Source: Paralithodes platypus
Taxonomy: Eukaryota; Arthropoda; Malacostraca; Decapoda; Lithodidae
Assembly (NCBI GenBank): GCA_032716605.1
Contig: CM064501.1
Coordinates: 25,575,014-25,639,013 of the forward strand
Direction of reading: 5' to 3'
Length of the DNA stretch: 64,000 nucleotides
Position numbers and translations under genes: made by a program. How positions within the stretch are numbered: the first letter of the stretch is position 1; each line of letters opens with the position of its first letter. The notes beneath the pieces are model-generated. The model saw nothing but the letters and a program-made list of their open reading frames with translations. It was not told the DNA's origin and made no database searches. This document shows positions 46,747 to 57,221 of this stretch, one piece after another.

Positions 46747-46831
46747 CCCCACCCAGGATCATATACCCTTGAACGACCATCTGCAACCACGTTGTCACAA
46801 CCGGCAATATGGCGTATGTCCAGGTTATATA
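46747..46831 (-). pseudogene. RNase H C-terminus of element D
   Basis: On the minus strand YNLDIRHIAGCDNVVADG, the last RNase H motif, separated by LINE H from the rest at 51691-52103. The flanks rejoin at a TATA-rich point inside LxYNLD. Confidence 0.85.
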
Positions 46832-47052
46832 GTTCAGTCTAGTTCAGTCAGTGACAGGAGAAGGTTGTGTTAATCTGAGCTCCTGCCCGGACCACTTACC
46901 AGTGACCTTTAGTGACCATTACACCTACCTGTGTTTGGGGGCAGTGCACTCGTGTTATATAAAAGTGTTATAGCTCAGTTTTTAGCTGTTAGTTTACTTG
47001 TTTTTGTTTTTCTGTACTTAGTTTCTTGCTCCTCGCTAAGCTTATTGGGATC

Positions 47053-48079
47053 ATGGCAGGTATGGAGTGCGAGTCTCTAACTGATCTGCATCATCTTATT
47101 CTCCAGGTAAGAGAGGAGATGGTTGTGGTGAAGGAAGAGGTCTTGGCTCTAAGGGAGGTTAATGTTAAAATTCAGAGGGAAGTGGATTTGATTAAAGACG
47201 AAAATCGAGCTTTCAAGCTTAGCCAAGAGGAAATAAAGTCAAGTAAGGGGAAAAGGGAGGAAGTTGATGAAAAATTGTATTCATGGCAGGTTGTTAAAAA
47301 TACGGGTGGGAAAGTCACACTCAAGAAGCAGGATAGTAGAATAGGTATGAGTGTGACAAATACATTCTCTCCTTTGCGAGACGAATGTGAGGGAAAAGAT
47401 AGTCAGGATAAGGGAGGGATAACCGAAGTGCCTGCCGCCGACTCAGCTCCAACCTCTGACGCTGTGCTACCTACCACCACCACTACCCCCACCACCACCA
47501 CCACCAAGGGAGCTTCTGCCACCACCAGGGGTTCTCCAACTGCAGCTGCTGGATCCTCCCGAGGGAAAGGTAAGTCTGTGTCCCGAGAAGGTAAGTCGGT
47601 GTCGATTGTGGGCGACTCCATGGTAAGACATTTAGTTAGGGCTACCCGCACTAAACTTAGGAAGGTTGTGTGTCTGCCTGGCCATGGAGTTGGGAGGGTT
47701 TTAGAGAAGATGGACCACATCTTGGAAGATAGTGGAGATAACCCCATTATCTGTCTCAGTGCCGGGAAGTAACGATGTTGGTAAGGGTAGAAGTGAGGAA
47801 CTGCTGCAGCAGTATCGGGATGTGTTAGATAAAGTTAGGATGAAGGGAGGGATCCCTGTAGTACATTGTATCCTACCCAGAAGAGGAGTTCCTAAGGAAT
47901 GGACATCCAGGGCGATTGGTGTCAATTGCCGTTTGGAGAAATATTGCAAAGAAAAAGCAATACCATTCATTGATAACTGGGATAGTTTCTATGGGAGAGA
48001 TGGGATGTACGCAAGGGATGGGGTTCATCTTTCACGGTTAGGGGTTTCTACTTTAGATAGGGTGGTTGTGGGGTTTTGA
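47053..48079 (+). pseudogene. ORF1 of LINE H: coiled coil plus SGNH-type esterase domain
   Basis: ATG at 47053 (MAGMECESLTDLHHL). Residues about 10-75 form a Glu/Lys-rich coiled coil, followed by a Thr/Pro-rich linker. The C-terminal domain has SIVGDSMVRHL (Ser nucleophile block), LSAG-SNDVG (G-x-N-D block) and DGVHLSRLG (D-x-x-H block), the pattern of the esterase domain described in ORF1 of CR1 elements. One extra A near 47768 shifts the frame between the G and N-D blocks. Role in the life cycle: RNA/particle or membrane interactions have been proposed; not shown here. Confidence 0.85.
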
Positions 48080-48300
48080 ACAGAAATATTGAGAGTGTAA
48101 ATGAGAGGTTTAATGGAACAATTTTAGCGTCAGGCGAAAGCGATAAGGATATTCAGTCTCATGCTAAAAATGATGACTATAATGCAAATGATAGTAGTGA
48201 TGGTGCAACGGAAGATGGAAATGTCGTTAGAAATAAAGGTAAATTAGGTATAAAGAAAAGAAGTAAATTGAGAGTATATTACACTTTAGGAGTCTATGTA

Positions 48301-51300
48301 ACAAAATGAACGAACTTAGAGCCCTTGTTAGCAAAGAAAATAGACATAATAGCGCTAACTGAAACGTGGATTAATACAGAAACCAGGCATTTTTTAGCAG
48401 AATTTGATATACCAGGATATAGTTTGTTTAAATATGACCGAACAAGTAAGAGGGGTGGCGGTATAGCAGTGTTTGTCAGGAGTACATTAAAAAGCTGTAT
48501 TAAATCAGGTATTAGACTAAATAACGATAATGAAAGTGTTTGGGTAGAGGTTGTTGTTGTTGTTGTTCCCCAGGCTGCCTGGCCGAACAGCCCCAAGGTC
48601 CAGAGCAAGGCCAAGGCCATAGAGCGCCCCCACAAAACCCTCCCTGCTTACCACTAACAAAACCCATGACCGAAATAAGGCGCTGATTGAAACGCCCGGG
48701 AAACCAGCAAACCAGGCCTGTGCCCTCAGCAATTATGAAGGGAAAGTTGAGGGGCAAGGGAAAAATGTGACGCTTTGGCTCCCAATCTGCCAACTTTTAG
48801 GTTGGCAGTAGGGAGGTCGATCCACGGAAAAGAAGTCACTTGAGATCTAGAAGATATATAAGTAAAAGGAACAGTCAGAGTAAGCTATGGGTATGGCAGA
48901 GATTGCTCAGCTCTCACTCTGATAGACCAGCCCATCACCTGGGTAGAGGTTAACGAAGGTAGTGAGACCATAGTTATTGGAGTTATGTATAGACCGCCAA
49001 ATATGAGTAGAAATGACGGAACGTCATTATGGGAGGAAATTAAAATGGCATCAAGGTTTAGCAATGTGTGCATTATGGGGGATTTTAATTTTCCGAATAT
49101 AGATTGGCAGCATCAAATAGGAGACTCTGATTCTGAGGAGTTTATAGAGGTAGTACAATATAGTTTTTTATTTCAATTCATAGATACGCCGACTAGAGGT
49201 AATAATATTCTCGATTTAGTTTTCAGTAACAATGAACATATGGTAAATAATGTAGAGATAGGGGACCACCTAGGAAATAGTGACCACAATTCTGTGTATT
49301 TTAATATACAATGGAAAGAGAGAATACAACATTAATACCTGACTTTAGAAAAGCCAATTATGGTGGGTTAAGAAGAGCACTATTAGCCGACCCTATGGTC
49401 AAAAAATTAAGTCGATCCAGGTGTCCAAATGAGTGTACCCCTTCTCAGGAACCTGTCATCTTAAGTCAGGAAGAGATGTCAACCTTTGGTAGATACATAC
49501 GATCATTTTATCAAGTCAGTATTCAATGCACAAAATAAATACATCCCCAAAAGAAAATTTAGATCAACACAGAACCAACCCAAATGGATGAATAATAGAC
49601 TATTAGATCTTCTAGGACAAAAGAGAGGAATATATAGAAAAATTAGGAAAGGCGAAATTCACCTACTTGCTTACTATCAGAATCTGTCAAGACAGGTACA
49701 AAAGGATATTAGGAAAGAAAAAAGAAATTATGAAATCAAGGTTGCCAATGACTCAAAAAATAATCCTAAAGCTTTTTACCAACTATATAAATCCAAGGTT
49801 AGAGATGTAATTGGTCCCCTTAAAACTTCGATAGGAGAAATGACAGAAAATGATTTAGAAATGTGCAGTACATTAAATAGTCAATTTCTTTCCGTTTTCA
49901 CTAATGAAAATTTGGCACAGTTTCCAGAAGTCCGTAAGGTATATAGCGATAGTATAGAAAATAGGTTAAGTACGGTTACTATAAGTAGAAATGATGTGCT
50001 TAAGGAAATTGACAGACTGAAACCTCATAAATCGCCTGGTCCTGATGAGGTATATGCTAGAGTATTAAAAGAATGTAGGAATGAGTTAAGTTACCCATTA
50101 ACATTTTTATTTAACAAGTCATTGGAGACGGGTATAGTTCCAGAAGCTTGGAAGCTTGCAAACGTAGTTCCGATCTTCAAAAAAGGTGACAAATCAATAG
50201 TATCCAATTACCGTCCCATTAGTCTTACATCAATCATAGGAAAGCTACTAGAGTCAATTATTGCTAGTAAAATTAGAAACCACTTAGATTCATTTAATTT
50301 AATAAATTCTTCTCAGCATGGATTCACTCAGGGACGTTCTTGCCTAACTAATTTGCTTAGTTTTTTCTCAGAGGTATATGAAGCAGTAGATAATGACAAG
50401 TCATATGATATAATATATTTAGATTTAAGTAAAGCTTTCAACAGAGTCCCCCATGAGAGATTGATGAGAAAGGTTGAGGCGCATGGAATAGGTGGGGCGT
50501 TGTTGGGATGGATTAGGTCATGGCTAATTGGTAGGAAGCAGAGAGTCAGCATAAATGGTACGAAGTCAGAATGGGGAGCAGTCAAAAGTGGTGTCCCCCA
50601 GGGATCTGTATTAGGTCCTCTGTTGTTTGTTATATACATAAATGACCTTGATTTAGGTATAACTAGTAGGATAAGTAAATTTGCAGACGATACCAAAATG
50701 GGGAGAACAATTGATTCATATAGAGATATAGAGTGCCTCCAAAGGGATCTAGATACCTTACACGAATGGTCAGTAAATTGGCAGATGAAGTTTAACATTG
50801 ACAAATGCAAGGTATTAAAGATAGGGAAGATACATACAAATGTTAAATATAAACTAGCTAATGTGGAATTAGAAAACTCGAATTGTGAGAAAGATCTAGG
50901 TGTGTTTGTTAGCAATGATTTGAAGCCTAGACAACAGTGTATAAGCGTTCGAAACAAGGCAAACAGGATTCTCGGGTTCATCTCTAGGAGTGTGAGTAAC
51001 AGAACTGCTGATGTTATCTTAAAACTTTACTTGTCATTAGTGAGACCCCATATGGATTATGCTGTTCAATTTTGGTGTCCTTATTACAGAATGGACATAG
51101 ATTCATTGGAGAGAGTACAACGTAGAATGACAAAAATGATCCATAATATTAGAAATCTTCCGTATAAAGAAAGGTTGAAGAAATTAGGCTTACATTCGTT
51201 AGAGAGACGCAGAGTTAGAGGGGATATGATAGAGGTGTTCAAGTGGGTTAGTGGGATTAACAAAGGGGACATGACAAATGTACTAAAGCTCAGTGATAGC

Positions 51301-51582
51301 GAAAGAACTTGTACCAATGGTTTCAAATTAGATAAATTTCGTTTCAGAAAAGATATAGGCAAATATTGGTTTGGTAACAGAGTTGTAGATGGGTGGAATG
51401 GACTACCAGGTGCTATAGTGGGATTAAAAACGATAGGGAGCTTTAAGAAAAAATTGGATAAGCATATGGACGTGAAGGGGGATCAGCAGGGTTGGGCCAA
51501 TCAGCGCTCTGCAGACCCCCGTAATCCTGCGTTAATCTCTAACCGTTTTGGTAAGATGATCCTCAGGGTATTAGAGTGTTGA
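48301..51582 (+). pseudogene. ORF2 of LINE H: endonuclease and reverse transcriptase
   Basis: Endonuclease: MNELRALVSK, LTETWINTETR (catalytic Glu), GGGIAVFVR, then after the SINE IGVMYRPPN, IMGDFNFPNIDW, NSDHNSVYF (His). RT open frame from about 49490: [68 protein letters not shown], catalytic FADDTKM, and the CR1-type tail with VVDGWNGLPGAI. The RT frame is intact over about 690 codons to the stop at 51580. Frameshifts near 48335, 49325 and 49490 and the SINE at 48553 inactivate it. Confidence 0.9.
48553..48939 (-). mobile_element. SINE-like insertion with 12-bp target duplication
   Basis: 387 bp between perfect direct repeats TGGGTAGAGGTT (48541-48552, 48940-48951). Read on the minus strand it ends in an (AAC)n tail, as a reverse-transcribed short element would. 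The head, GGTGATGGGCTGGTCTATC, has only weak resemblance to a tRNA A box, and a GGATCGACCTCC B-box-like phrase is further in. Insertion used TPRT-like machinery, perhaps of a LINE; partner unknown. Confidence 0.75.
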
Positions 51583-51690
51583 GCCTATAATTGATTTTGA
51601 AATTGGGGTTGTGTGGGACAGGGATCTGCCTTGCTTAGGCCAATCGTCTTTCTGCAGACTCCCATTTTCTTATGTTCTTATGTTCTTATA

Positions 51691-53130
51691 TACCAGTAAC
51701 CTTAGTGACCACCAGGTCAGCCTCATATTCCGATTGTGAAACTGGTCCAAGAACTTGAGAGGGTGATGGTCTGGGTAAACTACAACGACCGGACCATAGG
51801 CTGGAACATAGACCTCGAAATGCCCCAGCGCAAGCACAACCGCCAGCAGCTCCTCCTCGACAACAGAGCAGCTCCCCTGGGCCGAATTGTACTTCTCCGA
51901 GCAGAAACTAACAGGATGCTCCAGCCCATCATCGTCCTTTTCCACAAGGACGGCACCAGCCCCCACACCACTAGCCTCCGTTGCTAATTGGAAAGGTAGG
52001 CTAAAGTCAAGGGCCCTGAGGATCGGGTGAGTGCACAACAGGTGGTTTACTTCTCTAAACACCTTCTCACACTCAGGCGCCCATTTGAACTTCTTATCCT
52101 TCCAGTTATCCTCCACCTGAGCTTGACTGTCCCGTTCTCCTTCTCCACCTTGACTGCTAAACGTCATCACAGGCACAGTGAGAGGCTCAGGGGGGTGCCT
52201 CCCATACTCCTTCATGGGATTAACATGACATAACTGATTGCGCTTCCGTCTGTCTGGAGTGGCTACCAAGTAATCCAGGTCTGATAGCTCCTCCACCACC
52301 CTATAAGGACCAGCATACTTCGCGGATAAGGGGTGACCTACAAGGGGCAGTAGAATCAACACCTCCTGACCCACGTGAAACTCCCTGAGTTCAACCTTGA
52401 GGTCGTACCTGTCCTTCCTGAGGGCCTGAGAGCTAGTCAAATTACGGCCAGCCAACTCCAGACTGCGCAACATCCGTTCTCGACTGTTGAGGACACACTT
52501 GAGCATAGAACATGGTTTTTCTGCGCCCTCCCATACTTCTTCAACCATATGGAGAGGCCCTCTGACACGGTGTCCAAAGACGAGCTCATTAGGGCTGAAT
52601 CCCAAACTCTCCCCAGGTACCTCCCACACAGCAAACAAAACACCTGGCAGGCCAAGATCCCAATCCCTCCCACTCTCAAAGCAACAACAACGAAGCACAG
52701 ATTTCAAGGCTGAGTGCCATCGCTCTAACACACCCTGGCTCTCCGGATGATACGCAGATGACACAACCCCAACAATCTCATGCTGCGGCATTGCTTGAAC
52801 CAAGAGGCTAGAAGTGAAGTTGGATCCTTGGTCTGACTGAATCTCCTGCGGGTAACCATACCGGGAAAAATACACTAGCAAGTTTTGGACCACCGTCTTC
52901 GCTGACCCATTTCTCATAGGGTAAGCGTCAGGGTACCTTGTTGCTACATCCATGATGGTCAGGAGAAACTTGTTTCCGGCACTTGTAGGGGGAAGGGGGC
53001 CAACCATATCCACTATAACCTTACTAAAGGGAGGCCCACTGACAGGAATGGGGTGTAACGGCGCCTTAGGAATGCTCTGATTCGGTTTGCCAACCTTCTG
53101 ACACACATCACACATTGCCACCCATGACAC
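51691..53130 (-). pseudogene. Integrase fused to RNase H, element D
   Basis: Minus strand from 53130: rest of the HHCC finger (CDVCQKVGKPNQ), integrase core Asp (IVDMVGPLP), Asp (QSDQGSNFTS), Glu (PESQGVLERWH), GPY/F-type end (KYAGPYRVVEELSDLDYLVATP). After VEDNWKD it continues without frame loss into KKFKWAPECEKVF, CTHPILRALDF and RNase H (LATEASGVGAGAV; the usual ATDAS Asp is Glu here). The whole RT domain is missing. LINE H cuts the 3' end near 51690. Confidence 0.88.
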
Positions 53131-53141
53131 AACTTGTGCTC

Positions 53142-54134
53142 TCAGACCAGGCCACCAAATAATTTCCCCAAGGCTGCAACCGTCTTACGGACACCCAGAT
53201 GTCCCGCCAGTGGTACATCATGGGCCAACCTAAGTAGGCTTTCCCTGCAAACCCTCGGCACGACCAGCTGGTCTACCTCTCCTGACCCCCCCTCCCAATT
53301 CCTCTGCAGATCTTCGAATCGCCGGTATAATATGCCATCTATGAAAAAAAAATCTCCCGACTGTGCATCACTGTCCTCCTCCAACTCGACAGCCCCGGTA
53401 TCACATTCAAGAACCTCCGGGTCTTCCAATTGCAACTTACGAATGTCCGAAGGAGCAAGCCTATCCAAGTGTTTGCTAAACAACTCATGCCCCCCTCCTA
53501 CATTAAATTTGGCCTCCCGTTGCTCTCTCTCTGCGTACCGTTGCTGTCTCATCGTCTTTTTAAGCCCATCCACTGCCTTCTCAGGAACAGTTAATGGGTC
53601 TTCTCTAGACTCGAAAATTGGTCCTAATAATGAGTCCCCGAGAATGTCCGCTGATACTGAACTCTCAACCGCATCAACTTTCAACCCCTTCTCGGTACCC
53701 TTCCTCCGCTGATCTAAAGACTGTTGACCAGAATGTGACTCCCTGGATGCAAGGGAACGGGTGACAACACACGCCATAGGTTGCCCCCGACACTTCTCAA
53801 CCCACTCCTGCTCCTCCCTACTCACGTCGGCCGGCTTCTCGGCAACGACTAAGGGTGGAGCCTCAGAAGTAGACCCCGCAAAGTCGTTGCCGAGAAGGAG
53901 GTCGACGCCCCCAACAGGTAACTTCTCCACAATTCCTACATACAGGTCCCGAGTCACACCATCAACTTCCACCTTCATTCTTACAAGCGGGTATGACCTT
54001 GTCGCATTAACTCCCTGAACCACAACCACCCGCGCCGTATTGACAGGTTTACCAGTGAAATTTCTCAACAGTGTTTGCGATGCCCCAGTGTCACGCAAAA
54101 TTCTCACCTCATGTCTTCTACCCCCCCACTCCAC
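53142..54134 (-). pseudogene. Protease and start of integrase, element D
   Basis: Minus strand: retropepsin-like protease with ILRDTGASQTLL and GVDLLLGNDF, a linker region with the conserved ACVVTR and LDRLAPSDIRKLQLEDPE segments, FFFIDGILYRRF, and the first half of the integrase zinc finger (AGHLGVRKTVAALGKLF). The frame is lost at about 53153, where a T run has three T instead of the four seen in element A; one more T would lead straight into the integrase frame at 53130. Confidence 0.85.
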
Positions 54135-54638
54135 ACAACCGAGTCCCCTGTGGTCACTAAAGGCATAACGGACGGGAATAAGCCTTCCGGATCCTTCTGC
54201 ACTGGCAGTGTATTTACCTCGGAAGAAATGCCTCTAACAAACTCCGATGTCCTCTTGAACACTCCAATGCCGTGAGCAAAAGGCACGGCTGCCGGAGGAG
54301 GTCGACTAGGGCACTCATTTGCCTTATGACCCTCCTGGTGGCAACTAAAACACATAAATTTCGGTTTCGGCTTATACTGTGATGTAAAAGGCCCCCGACT
54401 TTTCACATACGGTGTGGTGTAAGGTTTGGATTCAGTTTTAGTTTCATGGCTCTTCTGTTTAAATGTGTCATTGTTACGGGGAGTGGGAGGATAACGGTCC
54501 TTAGCACTTACATCGTACTTCTGTGAGGACCCGCAACCCCGAATCAACGACAGCCGTCGATCAGCCATTTCTGCTGCTTCGACTAGAGTTCTTGGGTTTT
54601 TCTCCTTCAAGTTCAAAGTTAGATCACCGCCCGTGCTC
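54104..54638 (-). pseudogene. gag C-terminus with zinc knuckle, element D
   Basis: Minus strand: after miniature element M3 the gag resumes (STGGDLTLNLKEKNPRTLVEAAEMADRRLSLIRG, the end of the SCAN-like segment), then a CCHC knuckle CFSCHQEGHKANEC. The frame is lost in a G run near 54120 (seven G), just before the protease, which overlaps in the next frame. Confidence 0.82.
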
Positions 54639-55126
54639 TTAACCCTTAATTAGCGGCGAGCAACATAAGTCGAGTTAAATAAAGCTGGACTATGTGGCGG
54701 TGCTCGACATAGGTCGAGTGGCAATTTCAGCACGTAATGTTGCTGAGAGAGAGAGACAAGTGGTGGCAGGAGAGTAGCGAGCGTATGACTGCTCCAGACC
54801 ACCGCGGCGAACCTACTGACACGAATCCCACCTCCCTCCTCCCTCTCTCACTCGCTATATACGGAATTGTATGGGGAAAGTGCCTAATTACATGCTTTTT
54901 GCACTCGCGTTGCACGGTTATTGCAAGAAAACTAGACATCATAAAAGGATCGTTATGGTGTCATTCGAAAGCTCTGTTTATGCCCTTTCAGGGATAGATA
55001 CTTGTTTTACGTTCTGGGTCTTATTTAGGCATGAAAATGATCACGTAAACAGCCCTATTTTGGCTAAAAACACCCCGTTGGGCGGTACATATAAATAAAC
55101 CGCATAGGCCGCTCTTAAGGTGTTAA
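54639..55126 (+). mobile_element. TTAA-flanked miniature element M3
   Basis: 488 bp between TTAA at 54639-54642 and 55123-55126, with termini TTAACCCTTAATTAGCGGC and, inverted, TTAACACCTTAAGAGCGGC. It is inserted in the gag of element D in the codons of the LEQFFK motif. Same family as M1 and M2. No gene. Confidence 0.85.
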
Positions 55127-55797
55127 AGAACTGCTCCAACATCATTAACTGCTTAATTTCATCAAATGTTGTGACCTTCTCAGATCGGAGCCAGTTCCCC
55201 ATAGCATCGGACAAGTCCCGGGCGTGTTAAAAAAAGGTGCTATCTCTTCCCTTAGTTACACCCCGGAACTTCAAACGGTACGGTTCTGGTTGCAGTTCGT
55301 AAGCCCTCAGGACAGCCTCCTTGAGATCCTCGTACACAATACATAACTCCAAAAGTAACGCATCGTAGGCTTTAAGACCCTTGCCTATTAATCTAGAGGA
55401 TACAAGTGCTGCCCATTTATTCTCTGGCCACTGGTGTTCCTGGCACTTCTTCTCAAAGCGTGTGAAAAATTCTGTTACACCACTCTCATCAAACACCGGA
55501 ACCAGTTTCAATAAGTCCGAGAGAGACTGCTCATGAACACGGTTACCAGCCCCAAGTCGCTGTCCCGTTGCCTCTACTCGCGACTTCTCTACATCCATGT
55601 CGGCACAGTACCTAGTCGACTCTAAATCAGCTTGGATTTTTGCTAGCTCTATGTGCTGGTGACTTTTTCTCTCTTCTATCTTGGCTCTCTCTTCTATCTT
55701 GGCTAATTCTAATTCCTGCTGAAGCTGAAGCTCAGATACCCTAATAGCCTTTCTCTCTTCGATCCTAGCTAATTCGAGCTGAAGCAATAATTCTGGA
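55127..55797 (-). pseudogene. gag N-terminal/capsid part, element D
   Basis: Minus strand from about 55797: a charged helical stretch (LARIEERKA, repeated AKIEERK), ESTRYCADMDVEKSR, capsid-like FFTRFEKKCQEHQWPENKWAALVSSRL and AVLRAYELQPEPYRLKFRGVTK. A frame slip occurs in the run of six T at 55227-55235, after which the SCAN-like part leads to LEQFF and M3. The gag start, leader and primer site are missing because the 5' LTR joins directly at 55797/55798. Confidence 0.82.
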
Positions 55798-56860
55798 GCC
55801 TAGTGCAAATCTCAAGTCTGTGCGTCAAATATTACGTTATAGGGAAGGGTAGCTCTCTTGAGAAACCTTAATACCGAAGTATTAAGCGTTCTCCTGGCGT
55901 ACCTCAAAGACAAACAACGAGCTTAGAACAGGGCAGAATGGTATAGGCAAAAAGCCCTCATTCGTGCATGCTCTACTCTCAATGGCACACAGACTAGAAT
56001 TTACTCAATCAACTCCAGTTCTCAGGTATGTCGTGCAGCTTTTTACCTACAGCCAGCACTCATAGGAAACAATACCTTACAATATCAGACCCCTAGTCTA
56101 GCATTATCTAATCCAGCAGAACACTAATTATTATAAGAAGCGGTACTAAATAATATGGATGCTAACCAATGCTTCGTGATCAACTTATCTTAACAACTAA
56201 ACATACATAGGTTATATCAGACCTTAACGCACAATACAACTGGCCAGCATGAAGCTGATTTTGCAGAGTTAACCAGAGGGGGTATAATATTAATAAAAGG
56301 TGGTGAAAGATATGAAAAAAGAGAGAGGTAGGCAGAGGAAAAGATTCTCAGGTACAGAGCGGGGGACAGGTAGCAAGGGATGAGATAGATGCGTTCTAGA
56401 AACCAGATCTGAGGGAGAGAGTGGCGAGGAACTGTATATATACTCGCACTAGCTCGAGGCGCGTGGGAAAAAAGCGGTTACAAGTCCTCTAGCCACTAGC
56501 AAGGGAGCTAACAGCATGGTAAGGACCTCTCTTAACCAACCCCCACAAGGCAGCCAGCCGTGACGTCATCGAGCGGGACAAAAACACTGCGCGCTCCCTC
56601 TCACTCTGTTCTACTCTCTCTCTCTCTCCCAGATCCCATCATTACTAGTTAATGATAAAACATATACTTTACAATTAAATATATAAAGCCTTGACATGGG
56701 TGAAAACAAAAACCCTTTCTGGACTGCCCATGACACAAGCTTTCATATGAAATAAAGCACACTCTAATACATAAACTGTAGCCCCATCCACTGCCCTGGC
56801 GATCCTAGCGAGTCACTGTAGGACAAGCCATGCTGTTCTAACGGAGTGGTTAACGTCACA
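55798..56860 (-). repeat. 5' LTR of element D, 3' part deleted
   Basis: Matches 41954-43013 with about a dozen substitutions. It starts TGTGACGTTAACC at 56860 on the minus strand and breaks off at 55798, where gag sequence begins without leader. Confidence 0.85.
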
Positions 56861-57221
56861 ATATATATATTTATATATATATATATACAGTATATACATT
56901 TTCTTTTTGAAATAGACATTATAAAATATTTTAAGCATTCAATCTCATCTACAATTCCTGAGCTACAAAATAGAATGCAGATAACATTATTTCCTATTTA
57001 TTCAACATATTTATAGTATAATGTATATTTATCTAGAGGATATAAAGGGTTATACATAATATTAACATAAATCATTTTATTTTTACAATAATTGTATAAG
57101 TATATCATACAACATACAGTATTACTTCCTTTGATTAATTATGTTTCTTTTCGAGTTGTCCAAGTATATAATGATAACATATATAATCATACAGCAGACT
57201 ACACATGTATGTATACCATAC
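56861..57221. other. AT-rich flank of element D and of the Tc1-like element
   Basis: Begins with AT repeats (continuation of the 41151-41220 tract). No gene. Confidence 0.6.

Larger units (their letters stand above)
46832..51687 (+). mobile_element. CR1-like LINE H, near full length
   Basis: About 4.9 kb including a 0.4-kb SINE. Layout: 5' UTR, ORF1, endonuclease-RT ORF2, 3' UTR and TTCTTATG-type tail (51668-51689). It is inserted in the RNase H gene of element D at a TATATA-like site. It is the most complete copy of the family seen also at 7021-19415 and 24650-27022. Confidence 0.9.
41221..56860 (-). mobile_element. Element D: Gmr1-like LTR retrotransposon with nested insertions
   Basis: Minus-strand element between ATAT flanks (41217-41220, 56861-56864). 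Order on the minus strand: partial 5' LTR (56860-55798), gag, nucleocapsid, protease, integrase, RNase H, polypurine tract, 3' LTR. Primer site, gag start and about 730 bp of the 5' LTR are deleted at 55797/55798; the RT domain is deleted near 52104. The overlapping LTR parts differ by about a dozen substitutions in 1060 bp, so it is older than element A. Confidence 0.88.
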
